Positions 8,627 through 17,217 of a DNA stretch of 64,000 bases are shown here, piece by piece (position 1 is the stretch's first letter; each line of letters starts with the position of its first letter). The stretch is taken from contig JBBMRB010000007.1 in the NCBI GenBank assembly GCA_038900335.1, positions 62,001-126,000 on the forward strand. The letters are read 5' to 3'. The stretch comes from Rs1 sp038900335 (GTDB lineage Bacteria; Pseudomonadota; Gammaproteobacteria; Pseudomonadales; Balneatricaceae). The notes under the pieces were generated by a model. The model was not told the origin of the DNA. It saw nothing but the letters and a program-made list of their open reading frames with translations, and searched no databases. Made by a program: the position numbers and the translations under genes.

Positions 8627-9478
8627 ATGACACCATTTGCTATAGCCGGCATTCAAATGCATGTACAGGCTGCTGATAATTTACCAGAAATTGAAAGACA
8701 GCTTGCAGTACTTACCTTTCGTTTTCCTTGGGTGAAAATGGCTGTGTTTAGTGAGCTAGCAGTTGCAGGCCCTGACCCCGCTCTAGCGGTTGCTACCGGA
8801 TCTGAAACAGAGCTGAAATTATGTGAACTCGCTAAACGCTACGGATTATGGCTAATACCAGGCTCACATTTTGAAAAAGTTGAAGATCGTATTTACAATA
8901 CATCTCTGGTGATCAATCCTGAGGGCGTAATTGTTAATCGCTACCATAAAATGTTTCCTTTTATGCCTTATGAGACAGGTATTACACCAGGTAGTGAGTT
9001 CTGTATTTTTGATGTGCCAAACGTCGGCCGATTTGGGTTGTCAATTTGCTATGATGCCTGGTTCCCAGAAACCAGTAGAACACTAACAGCGCTAGGTGCT
9101 GAAGTTATTATTCACCCGACATTGACGGGCACTATCGACAGAGATATCGAGTTGGCTAACGCGGTCGCTACAGCGGCGTTAAATCAGTGCTATTTTGTTG
9201 ATATTAATGGTTTATTAGCAGGTGGTAACGGGCGCTCCATTATTGTTGATCCCGCGGGTAAAGTGATGCATCAAGCTGGTGAAATTGATCAAATCATAGC
9301 GCTTGAGCTCGATTTAGATCAAGTGAGAAGGCAGAGAACCAAAGGCATTATGGGTGGCCTAGGTCAGCCATTAAAAAGCTTTAGAGATAGAGCGGTAGAT
9401 TTCAGTGTCTACCAGGATGGTTTTAATAATGATTATTTAAACAGTTTAGGGCCATTGCAAAAAGCTACTAGGGATTAG
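8627..9478 (+). CDS. Carbon-nitrogen hydrolase (nitrilase superfamily amidase)
   Basis: A 283-residue single-domain nitrilase-superfamily enzyme with the full Glu-Lys-Cys triad: Glu43 in FSELA, Lys108 in YHKMFPF and Cys141 in SICYDAWFPE. It should hydrolyse an amide, carbamoyl or nitrile group in the cytoplasm. N-carbamoylputrescine amidase and omega-amidase share this architecture, but the substrate cannot be assigned here. AGGACA before ATG 8627 serves as ribosome-binding site. It closes the decarboxylase/ATP-grasp/Ntn-hydrolase group on the same strand and is followed by a strong bidirectional terminator. Confidence 0.9.
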   Translation: MTPFAIAGIQMHVQAADNLPEIERQLAVLTFRFPWVKMAVFSELAVAGPDPALAVATGSETELKLCELAKRYGLWLIPGSHFEKVEDRIYNTSLVINPEGVIVNRYHKMFPFMPYETGITPGSEFCIFDVPNVGRFGLSICYDAWFPETSRTLTALGAEVIIHPTLTGTIDRDIELANAVATAALNQCYFVDINGLLAGGNGRSIIVDPAGKVMHQAGEIDQIIALELDLDQVRRQRTKGIMGGLGQPLKSFRDRAVDFSVYQDGFNNDYLNSLGPLQKATRD

Positions 9479-9502
9479 CACTTGCTAGAGTGTTAGAATA
9501 AT

Positions 9503-9530
9503 AAAAAAAGCCTCATTTGAGGCTTTTTTT
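9503..9530. terminator. Bidirectional rho-independent terminator
   Basis: AAAAAAAGCCTC (9503-9514) and GAGGCTTTTTTT (9519-9530) form a 12-bp stem around the 4-base loop ATTT, with T-runs in both orientations. It sits between the convergent nitrilase-type gene and the beta-hydroxyacid dehydrogenase gene and can stop transcription from both. Confidence 0.9.
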
Positions 9531-9569
9531 ATGCGCTAATGTCTAGAGTTTTACTACCGCGCTAGTGTT

Positions 9570-10439
9570 CTAATCTAATGCTTTAACAAGAGATGATGTG
9601 TCCATTCTGCCAAAGCCTTGGGCTTGGATTTTAGCATAGCGAGTGTCGACGTCTTTGGTCAGTGGTAAATCTAAAGCGTAACGCTGTGCCTCTTCAAGGC
9701 AGATGCCAAGGTCTTTACGCATCCAATCAACAGCAAAACCAAAATCAAATTTATCTTGATCCATAGTTACCATTCTATTTTGCATTTGCCATGAGCCCGC
9801 TGCGCCAAGTTTTAAGGTATCGACAACTTGTTCTATATCCAAGCCACTTGCCTGGGCAAGTTTTAGAGACTCGCTTAGGCCTTGTAAGATGCCTGCAATA
9901 CAAATTTGGTTGACCATTTTGCAACGCTGCCCCTGGCCGTTTTCGCCTAACAGTTGAATTTGCTGAGCATAATGTTCCATCATTGCTTTGGCGATATTAA
10001 AACTGGCTTGTGGGGCGCCGCACATAACGGTCAGTTTCCCGTTCTCAGCGCCTGCTTGGCCGCCTGAAACAGGGGCGTCAATAAAACTAGCACCAATAGA
10101 CTCACAGGCGCTTTGCAGCTCTAGAGCTAACGTTGCAGAGGTTGTGGTGTGATCGACTAAAATGTTACCTTCAACCATGCCAGCAAGTACGCCATCTTCG
10201 CCATAGATAACACTGCGTACGTCGTTGTCGTTGCCGACACAGACGAAAATAATATCTGCTTTTTGAGCTGCTTCTTTTGGCGTCTCTGCGCTGTTGCCAC
10301 CATATTGCTGTTGCCATTGCAGCGCTTTAGTGTGGGTTCGGTTGAATACTGTCGTATTTACATTATTGTTTTGTAAATACCCTGCCATAGGGTAACCCAT
10401 TACACCTAGGCCTATAAATGCGGCCGTTTTTGTTGTCAT
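9570..10439 (-). CDS. NAD(P)-dependent beta-hydroxyacid dehydrogenase (3-hydroxyisobutyrate / tartronate semialdehyde reductase type)
   Basis: A 289-residue member of the beta-hydroxyacid dehydrogenase family. The Rossmann dinucleotide loop is GLGVMGYPMA (10-19), the substrate motif DAPVSGG lies at 121-127, and the catalytic Lys174 is in GQRCKMVNQ. Members interconvert a beta-hydroxy acid and its semialdehyde; 3-hydroxyisobutyrate, tartronate semialdehyde and succinic semialdehyde reductases all look alike at this level, so no specific name is given. It converges on the nitrilase-type gene and is divergent from fleQ. No operon partner is visible. Confidence 0.9.
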   Translation of the reverse strand: MTTKTAAFIGLGVMGYPMAGYLQNNNVNTTVFNRTHTKALQWQQQYGGNSAETPKEAAQKADIIFVCVGNDNDVRSVIYGEDGVLAGMVEGNILVDHTTTSATLALELQSACESIGASFIDAPVSGGQAGAENGKLTVMCGAPQASFNIAKAMMEHYAQQIQLLGENGQGQRCKMVNQICIAGILQGLSESLKLAQASGLDIEQVVDTLKLGAAGSWQMQNRMVTMDQDKFDFGFAVDWMRKDLGICLEEAQRYALDLPLTKDVDTRYAKIQAQGFGRMDTSSLVKALD

Positions 10440-10768
10440 TATTAATGGTCCTTAAAATAGAGGGGCTTTATGATTGCATAATTGTTATTTAATACTTTTA
10501 AATATTCTGCGTGCTTGTTTAACAATTAAGCATCCATTTTGGCAAGGTTATTTATTATTTCAAGGGTAACAATGCAGTTTTTAAGACATAGTAAGCTGAT
10601 TTTAAGGTCTGACATTAATAATACATAAAAATAGTAGATAAAAATAATTTTTGCTGACGCTGTACTATAATTTTATTCAGTAATCAAAAAGGCATTGCTG
10701 TCATTAGAAGAATAAGTTTTTGATTTTTTATCGGTATTTAAAATCGTTAGTTTATGTAGGAGTATTAA
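10440..10768. promoter_or_regulatory. Intergenic region and probable fleQ promoter
   Basis: No gene is seen in this divergent gap. On the plus strand a perfect TATAAT lies at 10666-10671, but the -35 region (AATAAT at 10643-10648) is poor, suggesting an activator-assisted or weak sigma-70 promoter for fleQ. I found no sigma-54 element with correct GG-GC spacing here, as expected for the master regulator at the top of the hierarchy. Confidence 0.35.
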
Positions 10769-10813
10769 ATGATAGTCATAGAGTGTTTTTCTGTTAGAAT
10801 GTCAAAAAAATGA
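10769..10813 (+). CDS. Possible 14-codon leader ORF coupled to fleQ
   Basis: ATG 10769 has a good ribosome-binding site (AGGAG at 10759-10763) and opens a 14-residue frame, MIVIECFSVRMSKK. Its TGA overlaps the fleQ ATG as ATGA at 10810-10813. FleQ itself has no clear ribosome-binding site directly before its ATG, so translation of the leader could set FleQ expression by coupling. The frame and overlap are seen; that it is translated is inference. Confidence 0.35.
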   Translation: MIVIECFSVRMSKK

Positions 10814-12282
10814 CAGTGATTGATATGAATATTCAAGACAATAATAAAGTTATTTTAGTGGATGATGATGATGCTAGAAGATCGCTACTTGAACATAGAT
10901 TGACGTGTTTGAATGTACAATACGATGTTTTAGGTTTCGTCGATTTTCTACAAGGCCAGCATAATACAGCACGATTTTGTTTAGCGTTGATCGGTAAGTG
11001 CTCTCTACCGCTGTCCCTTAATAAATTAATCCAATTTGTCGCGGATAATTTTCACAATACCCCAATCTGTTTATTGGAAGATTGGTATGAGACTGAAAGA
11101 TTAACAGCCTCCTCTAAAAAACAATTATTAAGAGTGTTTGCAGAAATACCAAGTGACGATATTTTGACAGATTTATTGCATGAAGCGCAAGTGCATCAGT
11201 CTGTGCGTATGATTGATAAAGCGAAAACGGCGCATAAATTTCCTCTTTTAATAGGTGATAGCCTCGCGATTAATGATCTTAAAAAGACGATGGAAAAAGT
11301 CGTCGATCGCGATGTTAATGTATTGATTACAGGGGAGTCAGGTACGGGTAAAGAGTTAGTTGCAAGGTCGTTACATAACAGTTCAAGTCGCGCAAATGAG
11401 CCTTTTGTGCCTGTGAATTGCGGGGCCATTCCGCCTGAGTTATTGGAAAGTGAGTTGTTTGGGCACACGAAAGGCGCCTTTACCGGAGCTATATCAAGTC
11501 GTGCTGGGCGATTTGAAATGGCAAATGGTGGCACTTTATTTCTGGATGAAATTGGTGATATGCCACTGCCGATGCAAGTCAAAATGCTACGTGTTTTGCA
11601 AGAGAGAAGCTTTGAGCGCGTCGGTGGTACTAAAACTATTAAGGTAGATGTACGAATTGTGGCTGCGACACATCGAAATTTGGAGGAAATGGTAGCGCTG
11701 GGCGCCTTCAGAGAAGATTTGTTTTATCGTCTGAATGTTTATCCTATTGAAGTGCCTTCTTTGCGTGAGCGTAAAAGTGATATTACTATTTTATTGAATG
11801 CGTTTACAGAGCGGGTGGTTAAGCAAGGGTTAGGGCATTTGAAATTTCATGTGTCTGCCATTGATTCATTAGAGCGCCACGCTTGGGACGGTAACGTAAG
11901 AGAGCTGTTAAATCTTATTGAACGCCTGGCAATTATGTATCCAGATGGCGTTATAGGGGTCACGGAGTTACCGGTAAAGTTTCGCCATGTCAATGAGCCA
12001 GACCCATCGCGTTATCAGGTTCAAAGTGATATGGATCTTGAACAAAATTTTAGTTTTATAAGTGCACTTGAGGCGACATATCAGCCAAGGGAAATAGTGC
12101 CTTTTGATATCCCTGATAACGGTTTTGATTTAAAAGAATATTTGGTTGAAATAGAAACCCAGTTGATCAATCAAGCATTAAATAAGAGTAATCAGGTGGT
12201 CGCCAGGGCTGCAACATTACTGGCGATAAGGCGTACAACATTAGTTGAAAAAATGAAAAAATATGGTATTCAGCGAAAATGA
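10810..12282 (+). CDS. fleQ: FleQ-like sigma-54-dependent flagellar master regulator
   Basis: A 490-residue enhancer-binding protein: a degenerate receiver-like N-terminal FleQ domain (1-120, with VDDDDARR), an AAA+ domain with Walker A GESGTGKE from residue 175 and the sigma-54 contact loop GAFTGA at 222-227, and a C-terminal Fis-type helix-turn-helix. In pseudomonads and vibrios (as FlrA) this protein starts the flagellar cascade and binds cyclic-di-GMP. The adjacent fleS and fleR support the call over a generic NtrC homologue. ATG 10810 overlaps the stop of a short leader frame; ATG 10825 is an alternative start. The stop overlaps fleS by four bases (ATGA). Confidence 0.9.
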   Translation: MTVIDMNIQDNNKVILVDDDDARRSLLEHRLTCLNVQYDVLGFVDFLQGQHNTARFCLALIGKCSLPLSLNKLIQFVADNFHNTPICLLEDWYETERLTASSKKQLLRVFAEIPSDDILTDLLHEAQVHQSVRMIDKAKTAHKFPLLIGDSLAINDLKKTMEKVVDRDVNVLITGESGTGKELVARSLHNSSSRANEPFVPVNCGAIPPELLESELFGHTKGAFTGAISSRAGRFEMANGGTLFLDEIGDMPLPMQVKMLRVLQERSFERVGGTKTIKVDVRIVAATHRNLEEMVALGAFREDLFYRLNVYPIEVPSLRERKSDITILLNAFTERVVKQGLGHLKFHVSAIDSLERHAWDGNVRELLNLIERLAIMYPDGVIGVTELPVKFRHVNEPDPSRYQVQSDMDLEQNFSFISALEATYQPREIVPFDIPDNGFDLKEYLVEIETQLINQALNKSNQVVARAATLLAIRRTTLVEKMKKYGIQRK

Positions 12283-13358
12283 GTGAGCAGATGTTAGACC
12301 AGCTTCGCGCTGAAAACCAGGAGTTAAAAGCGCAGATAGCCAAATTGCAACAGCACTCCGACAAGAAAGTTGATGTGGTTAATGAAAAGAGTGATAAGTT
12401 AGATCAATTGTTACAAATAATGCCTGCAGGTGTTGTTGTTATCGGCAGGTTGGGTGTTGTAGAGCAATGTAACCCAGCGGCGACACAACTGTTAAATACT
12501 GCTGTGGTTGGTAGGCAGTGGCGTGATATTGTGAGGTTGTGTTTTGCGCCACAAGCAGATGATGGGCATGAAATATCGCTCAAGGATGGCCGGCGTGTTT
12601 CAATAGCGACAACGGCCTTATTGAACAATATGGGCCAGCTAGTGTTGCTGACTAATCTGACTGAAACACGAAAGCTGCAAGGCAAATTAGCGCATTCACA
12701 ACGATTAAATGGTATGGGTAAAATGATGGCATCTCTCGCGCATCAGCTACGCACTCCGTTAACGGCTGCATTGCTATATACCAGTCATTTGGCAAATACA
12801 GGCCTTAGCGAAGAACAGCGCAGTAAATTTGCGCTTAAGGCCAAAAACCGATTGTTAAATATTGAGCAGCAAATCAGTGATATGTTGATTTTTGCTAGAG
12901 GTGAGAATAAGTTACAAGATAAGTTGTCGGTCGTCAGTCTGTTTAGAGAACTTGAAGATAATTTAGATATCCCATTAGCTCAACATGATGCTGACTGTGA
13001 TCTTTTTTCCAATCAAATAGATAGAGAGATAGTATGCAATAAAGAGTTGTTAATAGGCGCTCTGTTAAATCTAGTTATAAACGCACTACAAGCTTGCCCC
13101 AAGGGGACTGATTTAAGAATTGAGGCCAATGCGCTAGGTGATTGGTTAGTGATATCAGTGATAGATAAAGGCCCTGGCATGGATGCTAAAACATTAGAGC
13201 AGGTACAGGAGCCTTTTTATACGACAAAATCACACGGTACAGGCTTAGGATTAAGTGTGGCTCAAGTGGTTGCCCAATCACATAATGGGCGCTTTGAAAT
13301 TGCCTCGCAATTAGGTAAGGGAACAGTAGCGGGTTTTTGGTTGCCATTTTATAAGTAG
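12279..13358 (+). CDS. fleS: FleS-like sensor histidine kinase
   Basis: A 359-residue soluble histidine kinase without membrane segments: an N-terminal coiled region (1-40), a PAS domain (about 45-130), the H-box ASLAHQLRTPL with His155, and an ATPase domain with GLGLSV and a final GTVAGFWLPF. In the flagellar cascade FleS phosphorylates FleR. It overlaps fleQ by four bases and lies just upstream of fleR. Its 3' end is the first copy of a threefold 44-bp tandem repeat; copies 2 and 3 lie beyond the stop, so the protein itself appears intact. Confidence 0.9.
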   Translation: MSEQMLDQLRAENQELKAQIAKLQQHSDKKVDVVNEKSDKLDQLLQIMPAGVVVIGRLGVVEQCNPAATQLLNTAVVGRQWRDIVRLCFAPQADDGHEISLKDGRRVSIATTALLNNMGQLVLLTNLTETRKLQGKLAHSQRLNGMGKMMASLAHQLRTPLTAALLYTSHLANTGLSEEQRSKFALKAKNRLLNIEQQISDMLIFARGENKLQDKLSVVSLFRELEDNLDIPLAQHDADCDLFSNQIDREIVCNKELLIGALLNLVINALQACPKGTDLRIEANALGDWLVISVIDKGPGMDAKTLEQVQEPFYTTKSHGTGLGLSVAQVVAQSHNGRFEIASQLGKGTVAGFWLPFYK

Positions 13359-13444
13359 GTAAGGGAACAGTAGCGGGTTTTTGGTTGCCATTTTATAAGT
13401 AGGTAAGGGAACAGTGGCGGGTTTTTGGTTGCCATTTTATAAGT
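13313..13444 (+). repeat. Threefold 44-bp tandem repeat from the fleS 3' end
   Basis: Copies lie at 13313-13356, 13357-13400 and 13401-13444. Copies 1 and 2 are identical; copy 3 differs by one base (A to G, in CAGTGGCGG). Copy 1 is the last coding segment of fleS and the stop TAG forms at its junction with copy 2 (13356-13358), so copies 2 and 3 are untranslated remnants. The unit is not a multiple of three. Replication slippage is the likely origin. Confidence 0.97.
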
Positions 13445-13482
13445 AATTATTAATAAGTTAAAAGCTCAATAAAGAGGCAAAG

Positions 13483-14898
13483 ATGTCGCGTAACATATTA
13501 TTGGTTGAAGATGATCCGGATTTAAGAGAAGCGCTGGTAGATACTTTAGAGCTTGATAATATCAGTGTGCAGTGTGCTGAAAATGGCGAGGCAGCTATTG
13601 TTTTGTTAAAGGATAATAGCTTTGATTTGGTTATATCTGATGTCAATATGCCAGGCATAGATGGCCATCAATTGCTGCGTTATATAAATAAGCACTACTT
13701 TGGATTACCGGTGGTGTTGATGACTGCCTATGGCCAAGTAGAAAAGGCGGTTGAGGCTATGCAGTACGGCGCTGTTGATTATTTGATGAAGCCTTTTGAA
13801 CCTGAGGTATTGATCGCGGCGGTCGCCAAGTATACCGATAATGTGGTCAGTGTTAGCGATTGTAATCCGATAGCACAAGCTGCGAGTAGTAAACAGTTGT
13901 TGCAGTTAGCTAAAAGAGTGGCGGTTACAGATTCTACCGTGCTTATTACAGGTGAATCAGGAACCGGTAAGGAAGTTTTGGCGCGCTATATTCATACTAA
14001 TTCAATGAGATCTAATCAGCCTTTTATCGCGATTAACTGTGCAGCTATTCCAGAAAATATGTTGGAGTCTTTACTGTTCGGTCATGAAAAAGGAGCGTTT
14101 ACTGGTGCTGTTAGTGTCAGTGTCGGTAAATTTGAGCAGGCAAATGGTGGTACATTGTTACTTGATGAAGTGACAGAAATGCCTATCGCTTTACAGGCAA
14201 AACTATTGCGCGTGTTGCAAGAGCAAGAAGTGGAAAGAGTGGGTGCTAAGGGGGTCATTAAACTAGATGTTAGGGTGTTGGCGACAACGAATAGAGATTT
14301 ACATGAGTCAGTCATTAATAAAGAGTTTCGTGAAGATTTATATTATAGATTAAATGTGTTCCCATTAGAGTGGTCGCCTCTGCGCAATAGAACAGAAGAT
14401 ATTGTGCCACTTAGTGAGCAGGTTCTCGCTAAGTATGCCGCTAAAATGGCAAGGCAAGGTGTTGCATTAAGCGATTGTGCTAAAACGGCTTTAACATCGT
14501 ATGCATGGCCTGGTAATGTGCGAGAGTTAGATAATGTAATGCAAAGAGCATTGATTATTCAAAATGGCCAACAAATACAGGCAGATGATTTGCATTTAAC
14601 AACAGGCCCCATTGGTTTATCTGCTGCTAGTGCAGCGAAAACAGCCGTTAATAGCCATAGCGTGAACCTGCAGCCCTTAAAAGCTGCGGCTATATCAGAA
14701 GATATTGGCAATCTAGGTGATGACTTAAGACAACATGAGTTTCAAATAATTGTTGATGTCCTTAAGGCCACTAATGGTAGTCGAAAAGAAGCGGCGCTTA
14801 AGCTTGATATTAGCCCGCGAACGCTGCGCTATAAGTTAGCCAAAATACGTGATGCAGGCATTGATTTAGATTCGCTGTTAAAGCGAGAAACTAGTTAG
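13483..14898 (+). CDS. fleR: FleR-like sigma-54 response regulator
   Basis: A 471-residue NtrC-class response regulator. The receiver domain has phospho-acceptor Asp53 in ISDVNMPG. The AAA+ domain shows Walker A GESGTGKEV from residue 157 and GAFTGA at 204-209, and the C-terminus is a Fis-type helix-turn-helix (SRKEAALKLDISPRTLRYKL). Phosphorylated by FleS, FleR activates middle flagellar promoters of the sigma-54 type. Two such promoters lie downstream, before fliE and fliK. It is separated from fleS only by the tandem repeat and is probably cotranscribed with fleQS. Confidence 0.92.
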   Translation: MSRNILLVEDDPDLREALVDTLELDNISVQCAENGEAAIVLLKDNSFDLVISDVNMPGIDGHQLLRYINKHYFGLPVVLMTAYGQVEKAVEAMQYGAVDYLMKPFEPEVLIAAVAKYTDNVVSVSDCNPIAQAASSKQLLQLAKRVAVTDSTVLITGESGTGKEVLARYIHTNSMRSNQPFIAINCAAIPENMLESLLFGHEKGAFTGAVSVSVGKFEQANGGTLLLDEVTEMPIALQAKLLRVLQEQEVERVGAKGVIKLDVRVLATTNRDLHESVINKEFREDLYYRLNVFPLEWSPLRNRTEDIVPLSEQVLAKYAAKMARQGVALSDCAKTALTSYAWPGNVRELDNVMQRALIIQNGQQIQADDLHLTTGPIGLSAASAAKTAVNSHSVNLQPLKAAAISEDIGNLGDDLRQHEFQIIVDVLKATNGSRKEAALKLDISPRTLRYKLAKIRDAGIDLDSLLKRETS

Positions 14899-15146
14899 CC
14901 TTGATCTATTTGTCTAAGGATTAGCCATATCAAGTAAATAGATTGGCTGGTGTGTTCATACCAAGGTCTAATTTAATACTGGCGAACACTTGCGTATATT
15001 TTGTATTAGAGATGTTCTTTGCTTTGATGGTTAATATTTGTTTGCTATTAAAGTTGTTTGGTAGAAGTCTAAAATAAGAAAACATAAGAGCAATGTGATT
15101 GCTTGAGCCTAAGCAATAGGTTCACTTCAAGAGTAAGGGCGAAAAA

Positions 15147-17102
15147 ATGAGCGGAAATACAGTCTATAAAGTAAATGAAGAATTTGCAAAAAATGCGATA
15201 ATTAACAAAGAACAATACCAAAGTATGTATCAAGAATCCGTAGCTAACCCAGACAGTTTTTGGCAACAGCATGGTAAAAGACTTGATTGGTTTGAAGATT
15301 ACAGCAAAGTAAAAAACACCTCATTTGCGCCAGGTAACGTAGATATCAAATGGTTCGAAGATGGAGTATTAAATGCTTCATATAACTGTTTGGATAGGCA
15401 TTTAGCAAAGAAGGGCGATCAAGCTGCAATAATTTGGGAATCTGATGACCCCAATAAATCTGAATCTATTACTTACAAGCAGCTGCATGAGCGTGTTTGT
15501 AAATTTGCTAATGCATTAAAAGCTGAAGGTGTTGAAAAGGGCGATGTAGTCACTCTTTATATGCCGATGATTCCGCAGGCTGCAGTAGCTATGTTAGCTT
15601 GTGCGCGCATTGGCGCTGTGCACTCGGTGATTTTTGGTGGCTTTTCGCCTGAGGCACTTGCTTCTCGTATTGAAGGGGCGAAATCTAAACTGGTCGTCAC
15701 TGCAAACTATTCGCTAAGAGGAGGAAAAGCTATTCCTCTTAAAGAAAATGTTGATATTGCGTTAAAAAACCCGGCTGCAGCAGCGTATTGTCAGCGAGTT
15801 ATCGTTGTTAATCATGTTGATAAAGACGTGCTTTGGAATGAAAGCAGAGATAGATGGTTTGATGAGTTAGCTGATAAAGCGTCACCTGTGTGCGATGCAC
15901 TGGGGTTAAACGCAGAGGAACCGTTGTTTATTTTATACACATCAGGCTCAACAGGTGCACCAAAAGGGCTTGTCCATACCACTGGTGGATATTTAGTTTA
16001 TGCATCAATGACGCATGAGTATGTGTTTGATTACCAAGAAAATGATGTTTACTGGTGTACCGCTGATGTCGGTTGGGTTACCGGCCACAGTTACATTGTC
16101 TATGGCCCACTGGCAAATGGTGCTACAACTTTGATGTTTGAAGGTGTGCCAAATTACCCTGATAATAGCCGCTTTGGTAGAGTCATAGAAAAGCATAAAG
16201 TGACGCAGTTTTATACTGCACCGACTGCCATAAGAGCGTTGATGCAACATGGCGACGATGTTCTAGGCGATGCAGATCTGTCATCGTTACGTTTATTGGG
16301 CTCCGTTGGCGAGCCAATTAACCCTGAAGCGTGGCACTGGTATCATCGTGTCGTTGGCAAGGGTAATTGTCCTATTGTTGATACCTGGTGGCAGACAGAG
16401 ACAGGTGGCATCATGATAGTACCACTTGCAGGTGCTAGCGATGCAAAGCCGGGTTCTGCGACTAAGCCATTCTTTGGTGTGCAGGCGGCGTTAGTTGATA
16501 ATGAAGGCAAAATGGTAGAGGGCGCGGGCGATGGTAATCTAGTGATCACTGATTCGTGGCCGGCACAGGCTCGATCAATTTGGGGAGATCATGCCCGGTT
16601 TGAACAAACATATTTTTCTACGTTTGAGGGGATGTACGCAACAGGTGATGGAGCGCGCAGAGACGAAGACGGTGATTTCTGGATTACAGGACGTGTCGAT
16701 GATGTGCTTAATGTATCAGGGCATCGCATGGGGACTGCTGAAATAGAATCTGCTTTGGTATCGCATAAAGCGGTCGCTGAATCAGCGGTTGTTGGTTTTC
16801 CTCATGATATAAAAGGGCAGGGTATATATATTTATGTCTCTTTAATGTCAGGTGTCACTGCCAGTGATGAGCTATTAGCTGAGCTTCGCGCCTGGGTGCG
16901 TGCACAGATAGGGCCAATAGCGACGCCGGATTATATTCAATTCGCATCAAGTATGCCTAAAACGAGATCTGGAAAGATAATGCGCCGTATTCTGCGTAAA
17001 ATAGCAGAGGATGATTTTTCTGCTTTAGGGGATACATCAACATTAGCAGATCCATCTGTTGTTGAAGAGTTAATCAATAATCGTTGTAATCGTACTGATT
17101 AA
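15147..17102 (+). CDS. acs: Acetyl-CoA synthetase
   Basis: A 651-residue AMP-forming acetate:CoA ligase, full length for the family. The AMP-binding motif YTSGSTGAPKG begins near residue 264. The acetyl-site region WWQTETGG, ITGRVDDVLNVSGHR and the C-terminal PKTRSGKIMRR with the regulatory Lys610 (acetylation site in known Acs) are all present. It activates acetate and works with the glyoxylate shunt for growth on acetate. The position is odd: it sits between fleR and fliE inside a flagellar gene run and has its own terminator. Confidence 0.97.
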   Translation: MSGNTVYKVNEEFAKNAIINKEQYQSMYQESVANPDSFWQQHGKRLDWFEDYSKVKNTSFAPGNVDIKWFEDGVLNASYNCLDRHLAKKGDQAAIIWESDDPNKSESITYKQLHERVCKFANALKAEGVEKGDVVTLYMPMIPQAAVAMLACARIGAVHSVIFGGFSPEALASRIEGAKSKLVVTANYSLRGGKAIPLKENVDIALKNPAAAAYCQRVIVVNHVDKDVLWNESRDRWFDELADKASPVCDALGLNAEEPLFILYTSGSTGAPKGLVHTTGGYLVYASMTHEYVFDYQENDVYWCTADVGWVTGHSYIVYGPLANGATTLMFEGVPNYPDNSRFGRVIEKHKVTQFYTAPTAIRALMQHGDDVLGDADLSSLRLLGSVGEPINPEAWHWYHRVVGKGNCPIVDTWWQTETGGIMIVPLAGASDAKPGSATKPFFGVQAALVDNEGKMVEGAGDGNLVITDSWPAQARSIWGDHARFEQTYFSTFEGMYATGDGARRDEDGDFWITGRVDDVLNVSGHRMGTAEIESALVSHKAVAESAVVGFPHDIKGQGIYIYVSLMSGVTASDELLAELRAWVRAQIGPIATPDYIQFASSMPKTRSGKIMRRILRKIAEDDFSALGDTSTLADPSVVEELINNRCNRTD

Positions 17103-17112
17103 ACGTTCAAAA

Positions 17113-17142
17113 AAATGCAGGTATTAGCTTATACCTGCATTT
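17113..17142 (+). terminator. Terminator after acs
   Basis: AAATGCAGGTAT (17113-17124) and ATACCTGCATTT (17131-17142) form a 12-bp stem with loop TAGCTT, 11 bases past the acs stop. The T-run is short but the stem is strong. It isolates acs from the sigma-54 promoter of fliE. Confidence 0.8.
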
Positions 17143-17217
17143 CTCGCTATAAAAACCTGTCTGTTATCATTTCTTATAAACCGATTAATAATTTATTTAT
17201 ATTGCTTGGTCTAAATT

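Noticed and set aside
13313..13444. CRISPR-like array
   Set aside because: The three 44-bp units are directly contiguous with no spacers and derive from fleS coding sequence, so this is a tandem duplication.
14904..14943. Terminator after fleR
   Set aside because: The 8-bp ATCTATTT/AAATAGAT stem encloses a 24-base loop and has no U-tract.
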